DNA of 64,000 bases, from the NCBI GenBank assembly GCA_047495785.1, contig JBLDXI010000030.1, positions 310,001-374,000 on the forward strand, in the 5' to 3' direction. The DNA is from Lepidodermella squamata. Its lineage: Eukaryota; Gastrotricha. This document shows positions 21,001 to 32,464 of this stretch, one piece after another; position 1 is the first letter of the stretch; each line of letters starts with the position of its first letter. Both the position numbers and the translations under genes were made by a program. The notes beneath the pieces were generated by a model. That model ran no database searches, had not been told where the DNA came from, and saw only the letters and a program-made list of their open reading frames with translations.

Positions 21001-21202
21001 TGGGCTGGTTGCTTCTCGCCTAGTCCAAGTTTCTGTTGTGAATAAAGCTACAGGGCCAAGTAGCAATTCAGCTGCGGCAGTTACACTACCTTCGAAGCCT
21101 GTTGATTCGTATTCATCGCATGCATTAGGCTATTCATCATACTCTTGTTGCGCCAACTATTTCATCATGCTCCTCGTCATTGCGTTTTCGATCTGTTTCT
21201 AA
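18065..21202 (+). CDS. Paralog P5: full-length CCP-LamG-mucin-SEA surface protein (six exons, 943 aa)
   Basis: Exons: 18065-18344, 18396-19149, 19204-19301, 19352-19432, 19485-19582, 19682-21202; total 2832 nt, in frame. An in-frame ATG at 18041 exists, but 18065 starts a signal peptide (MLGIITSVLLSYLCLVSHA) and gives the same 280-nt exon 1 as P4, P6 and P11. Exon 1 ends the first CCP-like module (CLNGGVWSHSFSGC); exon 2 has the second (CTWTAAD…CINGQF…DCGEP) and the LamG-like core (KLVAFWPLN, SWTISILADGG, KWMLYMFGCNG). Donors of introns 2 and 5 are GTTAGT and GTTTGT, weaker than usual. Exon 6 carries WRAEFFID, YLTQVKFFTSS, a long Thr/Ser linker with TTTSTTTTSTST, the SEA-like domain and a tail ending FIMLLVIAFSICF. 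Its SEA half is almost identical to that of P6, indicating recent exchange. AATAAA at 21319-21324. Confidence 0.85.
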
Positions 21203-21378
21203 CTTTAAAACGCAATGCATAATTACATCTACTGAAAATTACTTTTCAAGTGACCTACAATTTATTGTATACACAAAACAACAACAAATCCCGTGTCACA
21301 CTGATTTTAATTCTGCTGAATAAATTAGAGTCTCAAAAAGTTGGATAATTGTCCAGGTTAATGCCTCTCGCCCTGGTT

Positions 21379-21611
21379 CCTGTGGTCAAAGCAAACAGCT
21401 CTGTGCCACCGCAAAACATTATTTAACATCAATATCATCAACATCAGTACATGTCGGATGGTGACAAAAAATATTTCCGTTCGTTCCACCGCGAACCGTA
21501 GATTCAATAGCCAAATCCAATGGTTCTGCAAGACTCTTAGCTAACCGTGTTATACTCAGCTTGTTATGGGCCTGAGTTGATCACTGTATAATCGAATGAC
21601 ATACATCGTTA
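21379..21611 (+). pseudogene. Decayed 3' tail of a P7-like paralog
   Basis: Blocks match the end of P7 in order: CTGTGGTCAAAG-AAAC (21380; P7 29618), CCGCGAACCGTAGATTCAA (21492; P7 29656), CCAA-GGTTCTGCAA (21518), TATGGGCCT-GTTGATCACTG (21567; P7 29744). Between them lie insertions (about 75 bp near 21417-21490) and frame breaks. The upstream SEA domain is gone. Confidence 0.7.
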
Positions 21612-21619
21612 TTTGACTT

Positions 21620-21763
21620 GTATAACAGGTTATCAATCACGGCAATAGACAGTACTGATAGACTCGCGGATTCAACTCGCAGTGCCTCTAGAGGAAGTTG
21701 CTTCCATAAATCGGGCCCTTGGTAACCCAGACTCAACGTTCCGCGCATGGAATCGAAGATCAT
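21620..21763 (-). pseudogene. LINE reverse-transcriptase C-terminal relic
   Basis: The minus-strand frame reads LGYQGPDLWKQLPLEAL, the pattern 'Y-x-G-P-x-L-W-x-x-LP' found at the C-terminus of many LINE ORF2 proteins. A sister relic with RGPNLWNQLPLEAQ lies at 54885-55045, also on the minus strand. The rest of the element is missing. Confidence 0.6.
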
Positions 21764-22051
21764 GAGACGTACCAGGACGCCGGAGCTTGAGAAAAGCGTA
21801 GTTTCTGTGTCATCTTTTAATGAGCAAAAAAAACTATTTTTTGCTGAACTCGGGCATCAAATCAATGCGATCAGCTCATGAATAGTCCGGCACGTGACGC
21901 AGAGATTTTTATTAAGGAGGATGCAAGCCCCGGCGTCCTGGTACGTCTCATGTCGAAGGTCGGTTTGAACATCGGTTAGAAGTGATGCATTTAATACTGG
22001 CTCGGTTCATTCGATTTTTTTCGATGTTGGTGTTAAAAATGCTATTGTAAT

Positions 22052-22139
22052 TTCATCAAACCGCAAATCGGCCGAAATCGTCCTATCCGCCTAGACTTAT
22101 ACAGGCGGAGTGCGTGATTTTTGTGCTGCAAAAACTGTC
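22052..22139. repeat. Dispersed repeat (about 85 bp), copy 1
   Basis: Shares CGTCCTATCCGCC-AGAC-TATAC-GGCGGAGTGCGTGATTTTTGTG-TGCAAAAACTGT, in blocks, with 59341-59420, same orientation. It contains an inverted pair CCGCC/GGCGG. The family is unknown. Confidence 0.7.
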
Positions 22140-22672
22140 GTCAGCGGAAAAAGCTGAATTCAGATCTGAATGCTGAGCCTCTAAAACTTTTTCAAACTAA
22201 ATATTTTCGGTGATGGAGAATCTCACGGACATTACTCATGGGAGTAATGAAGGCACCTGAAACAGAAATTAGGGTGCTCGAAAAATCGACTGAAATCAGC
22301 AGGGCGGATAGGAGGATTTCGGTCAATTTTTGTACAGCATTAACGGTGATAGATAGAGATAAACGGGTTTCAAGAACGGATTTGAATAACCAGCATTCAG
22401 TTGCGTCATTTGTTCGTCCATTCGTGGTGGAATCGTTTCGCTGTGGTGGTAACACTTTTCAAAAGCAGATTTAACGTGTTATCAAACTGGCGATAAAAAT
22501 TAGCTGCTCATTTGCGTGCTCAATTTACCAGCTATTTTCTAAAGACAATTTTGTCGCTGGATGAAATGTAAACAAGAATAAATCAAACTTTTCCAATCCA
22601 GCAAATGATCTGGAGAAAAACATGCGAATCTGGAAATTCTGAAATTGAAATCGATTCCCAATGAGCATTTTA
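22140..22672. other. Spacer upstream of P6
   Basis: No gene supported; overlapping short frames at 22192-22474 on both strands lack motifs. The last 110 bp show the TGTAAACAAGAATAAA block shared with P4. Confidence 0.5.
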
Positions 22673-22688
22673 TAACGAGGAGCTAACA
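22673..22688 (+). promoter_or_regulatory. Upstream motif of P6
   Basis: TAACGAGGAGCTAACA, 114 bp before the P6 ATG. Confidence 0.5.
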
Positions 22689-22786
22689 TATATTATAATT
22701 AAATAAAAAGTTAGTCAACAGGCAACAGACAGCAGACATTCAAGTCGTTCATTATTATTTCTTTTTGTAACGTCAATGCCTGGATA

Positions 22787-25700
22787 ATGTTCGAATTCAG
22801 CACGACTGTGTTGTTAAGTTACCTGTGTTTAGCATCACACGCTGTGGAGTATTGCATTTGGAATGCTTCTACGACAAACGATATAATTAATTATCAAGCA
22901 GCGCCAAACAGAGACCTTTGGTCGGACTTTCCACCAAATGCTGCAAAAGTCTTTCCGATTTGGTCAATCCTCAAATCTTCTTGCACCACGAGTAGCATTG
23001 CAACTTCATCAGTTTGCCTAAACGGCGGGATATGGTCTCATTCGTTTTCAGGATGCGAAAGTATAAGTAGGTACATTTTGTTGCAATTAACGCTAGAATA
23101 CATCTGAAATTACGCAGCGTCACCTGTTAAATCGTGCACGTGGACGGCTGCAGCTCAGAATTCGCACAAATACCACTTGTCTAAAGACGTGGCACCGACA
23201 TGGACACCCAAAAGTTCCGTTTACAATGTACTTTTTGATAATTTTGCGGTCATTCGAGAGACCTGCCAATCTGGAGCATATCAGCTTTCAGCTTGTATCA
23301 ATGGTCAATTTATTCCAGATCCGGCTGGTTTCGATTGTGGAGAACCTTATTCGGGCATATCGTCGAAGCTTGTCGGGTTTTGGCCGTTAAATAGCAACAC
23401 TGGGCTATACGCTCTCATCCCATCTGCGCCATTCATACCTAGTGCAAGTCTCACTCCGTCATACGTTGGTACCTTCAAGGAGGGTGGTTTCTATTTGGGT
23501 GCGGCTTGCCCAGCATACATTACCGTGGAATTTACTCCGCCCATAACTGGACAATCATGGACAATGGCTATCCTAGCGGATGGTGCCTACAGAGGGCAAC
23601 TGATCCGGTTCATGCAAGGCAGCAGTACATACATTTTCTCGGTTGATAGCCAGGCTGTTACTATAACTATGGGAACCACATACACATTGACTCATCCCAA
23701 GTTTGGATCCGAATCTAAATGGGTGCTGTATATGTTTGGATGCAACGGAACAAGCTTGACATTGACTACTGCTGGAGCATTTTCCTCTTCTTTTATCACA
23801 AACTTAGCTTCAAGCGACACTGGAGCAATCCACGATTTGTCGTCATTTATAGAAATTGGTAGGGAGTAAGTTTTAGCCATGCCATTTCCTCTCTGACAAC
23901 CCCGATTAACTAGATCGATAAACTGTGGTCCTATGTCGTGTTTCACAATGTTTGAAGCGCAATACTCCGACTCGAATACAGCGGATCGGCTCTACCAACA
24001 CTGCGTCGCAGGTTTGCGGTTTGCGGGATGCAAAGTCCAACTCATGCCATCATATTATCAATTTTTCTTAGCTGCATCACCACCCATTGTGCCATCTCAA
24101 ACTGGCGACTGGTATTATGACGAATACTTTTCGATTCACATAGCCAATTACGGTAGGAAATTTATTTCGACAATTAACTAGTTCAATTTTCTAACGATAG
24201 ATAAACTCTACCGCCGGGGAGCCGCAGTAATCACAGAGAATGGCCTGAGTATACGCCTAGCTGCAACGAAAGAACAAGGCTGTGTTTGGTCACCGGAGGT
24301 AAATTCAAAAATTTATAGAAAATACCGTATCACCTGAAATTGAAACCCGGGCTGTTTACTGTTTGGGTGGCCCCGAATTTCTCAAAACGCAACAACAGGT
24401 GAATCATTAGTGGATCAATACATCTTGTAAAAAATGGACATTTTTGAAGATAATGCAATGTAAAATTGACAAATCAAATTAATTTGCTTGTTTATTTATT
24501 TCAAGGTATTCTTAGCTACCATGGATTGGCGGGCAGAGTTCTTTTTCGACTTGGACCTATCAAAAATAGACCTTGACCTGTACTTCGTTTCTAGCATCGC
24601 TTCGTTGGTTATGACAATAGGCAATTTAAACATCGATGGCATCAATTTCAATAACGGCACTTTTTCTGGGATGCTTTATCGCCGCTATGCTAACGGGGAT
24701 TATCGCCTATATCAATCCGCAAAACCAAGTCCACTGAGTTCATCAGGTGCTAATAATGGCTATGACAGCTGCTCTTCCGATTCATTTATTTTTGAGAAAA
24801 TTGGATCGACCATGTCATTTATTTGCCGAACAGAATCGACAATTTATAAATATGCTGATTTTGACGTTTCGGAATTCATTAAAACATTCGGTTACATCCG
24901 GTATGGATTTTGCGCTAAAAACAACGGTGAATACGGCACAGTAACGAAAGCTTATCTCACCCAAGTGAAGTTCTTCACGTCATCGCCAAGATCCACTACT
25001 TCTAGCACCACCACCACTTCTACAAGTACTCCTTCAACAACGCCTGAAGCAACCATAACTACCGAAGAACCTAGTTCGAGTACTACCCCAACAACGCAAA
25101 CTACATATGAATCCACATATATGGCTATGAATCCAATTATTTCGACCAGTTCAGTTAATGTTGAATCAACAGCTATAAATCCAACTACTGGTAATCCTAA
25201 ACCAGAAATAACGACTGGAGCTACATCTGAATTTATTACTACGGCTGCGAATCCATCGATTTCGACCACTTCTGTGACGTTTGAATCTACAGTCGGACTT
25301 ACAGCAGCTGCTAATCCTAAAAATCCTATTGCTACACAAACTACATCCGGATCACTTACTGCTACGTATTCGAACACTACATCGGGAACGTTCCAGTCGA
25401 CACCAGGAGTAATTGATTCTCCTAATACTACTATATCGAAAAGTCAAGGCATATTTAGTTCACCAGCCTTGGCTAAGGCTTCGACATTATCATCGATGTT
25501 CCAGTCGACACCAGGAGCAATTGATTCTCCTACAACTCTATCAAAAAGTCAAGGCATATCAAGTTCGCCAGCCTCGACTATGGCTTTGACATTACCATCG
25601 ACGAAGCAAGCGAGCATTTCAACTGTGCCAATTTACGAGTTCAGTATGAATCTGAAAATCTTTGGGGACAATATCACCATACCATCGAAAGGTATCGAAG

Positions 25701-26176
25701 TGACTACAGATCCATGGGATGTGAATCTAGATAACGCGACCTCTCCAACTTTCGCAGCTTTGGTTGAGTTTATGCTGCCTGTAGTGTGGCAACTGGCAAA
25801 TGAAACAGCTGCGCTGATGGATAACACCCAGGTCGAGTCTGTCAAAATCACTGGGTTCAGGAAGGGAAGCATCATCTCGGATTACATTGTTGCTTTAAGA
25901 AGTTTGACCCAACTGACTGAGAACGAGATCGCTGTAAAAGTGGCTGCTGCTGCTGCGAAGATTAAGGAAACCATTGCCGGGAAACTAGCAAATGGGCTGG
26001 TTGCTTCTCGTCTAGTCCAAGTTTCTGTTGTGAATAAAGCTACAGGGCCGAGTAGCAATTTAGCTGCAGCAATTACACCTTCAAAGCCTGTTCATTCATC
26101 GAAATCAACAGCTTCATTTTATTCATATTACGCTAACATTTGCATCCTGATCCTCATCATTGCGTTTTCGATCTGA
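22787..26176 (+). CDS. Paralog P6: full-length CCP-LamG-mucin-SEA surface protein (six exons, 991 aa)
   Basis: Exons: 22787-23066, 23118-23865, 23914-24011, 24072-24152, 24201-24298, 24506-26176; total 2976 nt, in frame. Signal peptide MFEFSTTVLLSYLCLASHA. Module 1 CIW…SSC…VCLNGGIW…SGC; module 2 CTW…ETC…ACINGQF…DCGEP; LamG-like KLVGFWPLNSNTG, SWTMAILADGAYRG, KWVLYMFGCNG. Exon 6 opens VFLATMDWRAEFF, ends its beta-rich part with YLTQVKFFTSS, and has the longest mucin linker of the cluster. Within the linker, a segment beginning TTCCAGTCGACACCAGGAG is duplicated (25390 and 25498, 108 bp apart). The SEA-like domain (FRKGSIISDYIV) is nearly identical to that of P5. The tail ICILILIIAFSI ends at the stop with no basic residues, fitting a GPI signal. 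AATAAA at 26316-26321. Confidence 0.85.
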
Positions 26177-26686
26177 TTCTACCTTGAAAACGCAAAGATT
26201 CAGTATATTACCCACTAATTATTTTTAATTTACACGCTGCTACACTTATAGCATTCACATTCTTCACACTTAGCAATGAATCCCGTTACACAATACATAA
26301 TTATCTTTCTGAACCAATAAAAGGCTGGTAATTGTGGTGAAATACTGAAAATAAATGACTCACTGGCAGCAGTAACCAATTCAAAGAATCAGCGAATCGT
26401 CAACTGTTTCACTGATGTTTCTAATTTCGCATTTGCCAGATTTTGTCATTTTTCTAATTAGACAAATTCTCAACTCGACTTATCGAGGCTGGTTGAAATG
26501 CAACACGGTGAAAAAATTCGCTACAGCAGATGAATGAAAATATCGCATCATTATTTTGTGGAATTAGGCACTACGTTATCGATTCGTCAAAGTTCGATAT
26601 TTTAATTGGTATTTGAAGTTTAAATTTGAGCCTGCGAACCCTTGTTTCAGGGCTCGTCAAGAAATCCGAGGTACTTCACGGACTAA
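26177..26686. other. Intergenic region between P6 and P7
   Basis: P6 poly(A) signal at 26316-26321; otherwise nothing recognised. Near the end GAAATCCGAGGTACTTCACGG leads into the P7 upstream motif. Confidence 0.5.
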
Positions 26687-26702
26687 TAACGAGAAACAAA
26701 TT
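26687..26702 (+). promoter_or_regulatory. Upstream motif of P7
   Basis: TAACGAGAAACAAATT, 120 bp before the P7 ATG. P9 and P12 share this AAACAAATT variant, in line with their closer coding similarity. Confidence 0.5.
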
Positions 26703-26806
26703 CTTCACCTAATTGGCTTCTTCGCTCGGGAAGCGATTTCACATGAACCTTATTTTGATTTTCCTTATATGTGTTAGTGGCTGTAATTCAAAGCTGTATT
26801 AGTGAT

Positions 26807-29778
26807 ATGGCTTTAAAATTGTCTACTTTAGCTTTTTGTGCTTGGTCGTTAGCCATCCAAGTCAGAGGTGACACTCAATGCGCCACAATGGGAACTTTGG
26901 CTGACGTTACCATGCAGTACTTGGTGAATCACGAAGATGGCTGGAAGGACCTAACCGCATCTTCGCCAGCGAATTACCCGGTTGGGACGGTAATCAAGGC
27001 AGGATGCTCGCAAAAAATAAGTGGCTTGTTTTCGGTGCAGTGTTTGGACAGTGGCTGGTGGTCGCAACAGATAACAAGCTGCAGCAGCATTCGTAATTTC
27101 TTTCCCTTGAAAACACCACCTGCATCAAAATGATTTCTTGTTACTATTAAGAATCAACTCGAGCAAGTTGCAAATGGCCAGCGCCCGTCGATGGGACATC
27201 CATATACGCCATCTCCTCGGATTTCTTAGAAGCCTGGAACATAGCAACTAATTTAAATACAACGGACTTCGCGATATACGATTCTATTAAACAAATCTGC
27301 TTGTCTGGGCTATACCGCATCAGCACTTGCATCAATGGACAATTTCTACCTGACCCTGCCAGCTTCCAATGCGATCAAGTTACGGCAATCATCCCGTCTA
27401 AGCTAGCAGCAAGCTTGCCACTCACTTCGGATACGTTACTGACGGAAATAACTGCATCGGGTATCAATTTCCAGGGTTCAAATGCAGTACCATGGCAAGA
27501 CGAAAGTATTTTCGGGATCAATGGATATCGTGTTGACGGACAGACCCAGCTCAGCCTTGTCAGCAACGCTAAGCAGCTATTATCTGGCGAATTGTGGACC
27601 ATCTCAGTAATCGCTCATGGAGATTACACTGGAGTGCTCACGAGGCTTACTATGTCATCTTACAGCTACGCTATCGCGGTTGATTTAGGCAACGTTTCGG
27701 TAACTTTGAAATCCGGTAGCACTTACAAATTTGAGAAGAATACCTTCGGAAATGTGGGGGGATGGGTTCTCTATATGGTTAGTTTGAATAAAGCAACGCT
27801 AACATTCCATGCTGCTGGCGGTGTGAGCTATGTTTCCAGCACATCACTAGCAAATGGCGATACCGGTTTTATTCCGAGAGAAAATCAGAAAATCTCTATC
27901 GGCGGAAAGTTAGTCGTTCAAATTCTGTCTGCTTTCCTCTAACAAGAATTTTTACAGAGGTTCATTAATTGGAGCTGTTGCATGCCTGATGCTATTCAAT
28001 GCCAGTTATTCTGACCAGAACACGGCCGTCTTGCTCTATCAATACTGCCTTGCAGGTTGCTTTAACTGATAATACTTTAGATGGAATATGACCCTTTCAT
28101 ATCACTTCCGCCCTTCTAGCAATGTCAAAGCCCTCCGCAGCTCCCAACTTCTGCACGACCTGTGGATGGACCTACAACAGAGAATTATCGATTAGCATGG
28201 CAAACATACGTAATTAAGAGAATTCCACAAATCTGAATCCTCCAATTTCAAGTTATAGATAAAGCTACTCTTCGAGGCTCTGCCGTACTTTCTGACAATG
28301 GAATGTCCATTCGCCTTGCTACCTTTGGAACGAAAGGAGTTTTTTGGTCTCGAGAGGTAAAGCTTGCTTAAAGCATCTCTCGCTAAATATTCATTTTATC
28401 CAAGCCGATTTCGCCCAAAGCTGATTGGAGAATGGAGATTTACATGGCGTTTGACGCGAGCAATACGAAAGTTGACATCTTTTTCGCCTCAGCAAGCTGT
28501 GTCAACGTTGCACAGCGCAGGCCAAATGTTGACGATGCGAATGTCGACATCGACAAGTTTTCTGGCATTTATTTCCAGCGACCTGCAACTGGCCCATGCA
28601 ACGTTTACGTCGCTTCGACGCCCGTGGCATTGAGCACAGCTGGGAGGACTGGTTGGTCGCAAGTATCTTGCTTCTCACAGGGCTTGATCCTAGAGAAAAA
28701 TGGTTCGACTCTGTGGGCGTACACTCGAACAAATTCGGAAGCCACTTTGCTTCTCAGTGCTTCAGTCGCTGCCCTGGATAAAATCATAGACAACCTTTAT
28801 TTCGGTATAGCCGCTGCCTATGCGGCTCATATCTCACCTTTCACTACCATGGCCTCCCTGCACCAGGTAAAATTTTACACAACTAATTTGCCCACATCAA
28901 CATCATCCTCAACAACGCCATCAACAACTTCATATTCATCCACGACATCTTCTACGACTACAAAAGTTTCGAGCAAGTCCACAACAACTACAACAGCACT
29001 ATCAAACACCCCATCGTCTTATATTGCAAATAGCTCGAATAGACCCATAACAACTACTACAACTGAGCCATCAACAATCACGTCGTCTGCTACTACGAAA
29101 GGTTCAATCATACCCACGACATCTACAGCAAGGCAAACAACGCCCTCTTCTACCACTTCAAAAGCGTCAATGATAACTTATAATCAATATGTTACTGGGG
29201 GAAAATCGACAGCTGAACCATATTACGAACTGAGCATGAATTTAAAGGTTTATGGGGATGAAATTGTGATACCGAATAGCGGCGTCAACATATCAACGAA
29301 CCCATGGGATCCAAGCCTTGACCAGCCGGGTTCAGCAAATTTCAAGGCCCTGGCTAATTTCATGTTACCTGTAATCTGGGATCTGGCTAATCAAACAGCT
29401 GTGCTCATGAATAGCACACAGGTAGTTTGGGTAAACATCACAGGATTTCGAAAGGGCAGCATTATATCAGACTACATTGTCGCCCTCAGGAGTTTAACAC
29501 AATTTACAGAAAGCGAAATTGCGTTGAGAGTATCTATCGCTGTAACGAAACTGAAGGAAGCTGTGCTCAAAAAGCTGGCTAATGGTCTTGATGCGTCTCG
29601 TCTTGGCGAAGTTTCTGTGGTCAAAGTAAACGGCTCCGTGCCACCACAAATCGTTCCCCCGCGAACCGTAGATTCAACATCTGAATCTAAAGGATCCAAC
29701 GGTTCTGCAATACAAGTAGATAACTGCATCATACTCAGTTTGATATGGGCCTTGGTTGATCACTGTATAATCAAGTGA
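26807..29778 (+). CDS. Paralog P7: full-length CCP-LamG-mucin-SEA surface protein (six exons, 900 aa)
   Basis: Exons: 26807-27092, 27152-27908, 27958-28055, 28120-28209, 28259-28356, 28405-29778; total 2703 nt, in frame. Start chosen at 26807 (MALKLSTLAFCAWSLAIQV), a clean signal peptide. P7, P9 and P12 form a subgroup: a 286-nt first exon with YLVNH-DGW and SSP-NYPVGTVIKA, and module 2 with CKWPAPVDGTSIYA and CINGQFLPDPA. LamG-like part: LAASLPLTSDT, LWTISVIAHGDY, GGWVLYMVS, then VACLMLFNASYSD in exon 3. Exon 4 adds CTTCGWTYNRELSISMAN; its CxxCxW pair is absent from P4-P6. Exon 6: DWRMEIYMAFD, a Thr/Ser linker of about 130 residues, SEA-like domain (FRKGSIISDYIVALRSL) and tail IILSLIWALVDHCIIK, less typical of a GPI signal. 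Confidence 0.85.
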
Positions 29779-30098
29779 CACAAATCGCTAATTAACCATG
29801 CTTTCTCCAAGTTTTCAAGTGAATTCATAATTTTTCTATATACGATCTTTCTTCAACTGACTTTATGAAAACTGCGACTTCAAAACGTTAGTAAACCGCG
29901 AGCGAAATATGAAAATGGTTAACAGTTATGAAATACGAGCTAATTGGAACAAGGCTGATGGCTGATAACCTTAAAAACGAATGATTCAAATTCATCACCG
30001 GTTGCTACGGTGGCTCTTGGTCAAGTCTAGACTAGGATTGGGATATGAATTCATAAACAAATCTCCTATGAAGTTTTTATGTAGCTGGGGAAGTAGTA

Positions 30099-30120
30099 CA
30101 GGGTGTTTCATAAAAAACCG
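30099..30120 (+). repeat. Left copy of a 22-bp inverted terminal-type repeat
   Basis: CAGGGTGTTTCATAAAAAAC plus CG, preceded by TA. Its exact reverse complement is at 38396-38417, followed by TA. CAGGGTG ends with TA flanks resemble Tc1/mariner-type termini. Confidence 0.6.
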
Positions 30121-30649
30121 AACTCCTATAAAAATATGCTGCTGCTGCGCGTTATCGATTTTTTTCGCGAGCGCGTTTTTTTCCAAAAATGCACCAAAAC
30201 CGCACGGTCACCGCAAATTTTACGGGTTTCTCCGAGAGAAAGCCATGCGGTAGCAGCAACAAAAATAGCGGTGTTTCAGGCACATTTTCTGTTACAGTGT
30301 GAGTTTTACACGGTGAAATCAAAATTCCTCCGGTGAATTCGCACATTTTATTACGATCTACATTTTCATATGAGGCTTATTCGAAAATTCGTTAGTGACA
30401 AGTTGTTTGGAGCTACTCTGTTACCAAAAATTCCATTTTTGCTTCAAAATCAATTCCAATATACGGATAAGCGTTCATTAATGTATAATTTCCTAGAAAT
30501 TCGACATGAAATAGGGTTTACTCAGTACTTGGAAACATAATCTCTTGTTGAGAACGACAGCATTTTTGCCTGAAATTCCATCTCTTAATGCCAAGGGTGT
30601 TTGTTATCCAATGAATAACATTGATAACAGTCAGTGTATTTTTGGGCAT

Positions 30650-31010
30650 GTCTAATTCCGCGGGGCTCGGGCTCCGGCATGATACCCGAGACCCGAGCGA
30701 AAAGAGCGACGGTCGTCCGCACGGTTGTCGAGGTCCACATTATGGCCAGATTCAGAGGTTCCTCACTAGGACAGCCCAAGTACGGCGACAACCCAACGTT
30801 TTCCACCGAGCTCGGGCCGACACCTCGACCCGCACGTGTGCAGTCAAGCGAGATTTGGTAAAATTCGTTGAATGTACCGTGTTTCATACAGGCACGTTCT
30901 AGGGAAGCGCGAGCGCGGAATGGCAAAGCGCCGTTGTCCGACCGCAAACGGGCCGGCCAAAACGCATACTGGCCGAAATCGGGCTTGGGATAGGGCCCCT
31001 ACACCAAACA
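30650..31010. repeat. GC-rich dispersed repeat, copy 2
   Basis: Same order of GC-rich blocks as 12990-13330: GGGCTCGGGCTC near the start, GTGTGCAGTCAAGCGA in the middle, GGGCCGGCC and AAATCGGGCTTGGG near the end. Short frames inside it on both strands are by-products of the GC content. Confidence 0.6.
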
Positions 31011-31123
31011 GCGGTAAGAGCTTTTCCATCAGCGAAAAATTGAAGTTTTTATTTCCAATCCATTACCCTGGACGGATAAGCGGTCATTCATGTATTCATA
31101 CTGGAAGTGGAGATGAAAATATT

Positions 31124-31210
31124 GTTAGCGTCGTTGAATAACTCGGATTTGAGCTTGTTTACATCCCTTTCAAGGTGACGGGTAGCGCGGGTGACAAGCA
31201 AAAAGCAGCG
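31124..31210 (+). mobile_element. Partial copy of the fold-back (GTTAGCGTCGTT) element
   Basis: GTTAGCGTCGTTGAATAACT, then GATTTGAGCTTGTTTAC and GGTGACGGGTAG, follow the left half of the 34593-34760 element. The right arm is not found. Confidence 0.55.
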
Positions 31211-32440
31211 TTTTTCAATGTGAATGAAGAAGCAATATAGGACGCGATATTCGACGACGCTAAAAATATGACTTGCTCGATTCCTGGAAACATAAAATCA
31301 GTTCCCAGCGGAAAAAATTTTCGCAGCGCCGGACTCTCCATATTTTGATTGCTGCAACTAGACATGCATGCCATAAGCTCTAACGGTGTCGAGAAAATAC
31401 CGAAATAGGCACACCTCTTGAGGTGCCCAGTGCATACATCTCCCTGAAGAAGTCGCGGCCTAGTAGTAAATGGAGTCGTTGAACGTTAAAGCAAGGGCTA
31501 TGCAGAGATGCTGCGCGACTCGATTATAGATACGACGCAGCGTTGTCGTACTTCTCTGGCGTGTTCACCTAAAGGTTAATAGTTAAAAGACCAAGAATCA
31601 TGACCCGTTGCATGTTTAGACAGGATTCTGAATCATGCATCCCCAGATCGAAACGAGGGAAGTCTTTTTCGAAAAAAGGGATTAGCAGAAGTATCAACCA
31701 CCGATGTAGCGCCAAAAAAAGCCGATCAAAGACCAAACACGTGATGAGGCATGAGAAATTTATTTAAAGCACATTGGTCAAATTTTTTGTCGGTTTTTAC
31801 GCGCACTGTGAGAATTGGAGGCCGCGCACATCTTATGGATGATAAGCAATAGGCGAATGCACTAAGGCAATTGAATTCATTGAGAAAATGAGGAAAGGGC
31901 ATTTTCTTTAATAAGCGCAATAGCAGCACATCGCGTTGTCGTCGGTCAGTCCTGACAAATTTTTCGGTCGATCACTCGTGTCTCAGCGGCGAATTATGAC
32001 GCCGCAAACGCCCAGTGCACGGCGATACATACATTGCTCTCTTTGCGATATAGTCTTCTTGGCAGATATCCGTATTCACTATATGAGATGAAATTGTTCG
32101 CAGATTTTTCCAATTTTGTGCTGACAGTTTTTTGTTTGAGCGTAGGGTTTTCTAAAAGTAGCGCCATCCCCAGGTGATATGTGGATTTACCACAGGTAAC
32201 CAACGTAGAACCCATTGACACGGCGTCCATGCGTGACATCCGTCGTTCTGAGCGAATTCTGGATATTGATTCATGGAAGATAGTCAGCCGAGCTATGCTG
32301 ATTTGTCTCAACTCTATCATAGCCTTTACCAAGCTTTGCAGCGTATGGACAGTAGCGGCATCATGTTCTTCTCCCCTTCCGGTTTCCCGCTAAAGTGTGT
32401 GCCGCGTCTTTTGAGAGAGATATCCTGGTGTCGATCCCCC

Positions 32441-32464
32441 GATATCGTTCGTGTTGCGACGTAA
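32441..32464. repeat. Inverted dispersed repeat, copy 1
   Basis: ATATCGTTCGTGTTGCGACG (within this range) is the reverse complement of CGTCGCAACACGAACGATAT at 35740-35759; similarity extends about 8 bp outward (GCGGTC). Confidence 0.55.

Noticed and set aside
22192-22474. Overlapping frames of 78-87 codons on both strands before P6
   Set aside because: Mutual shadows with no motif or homologous counterpart in other spacers.
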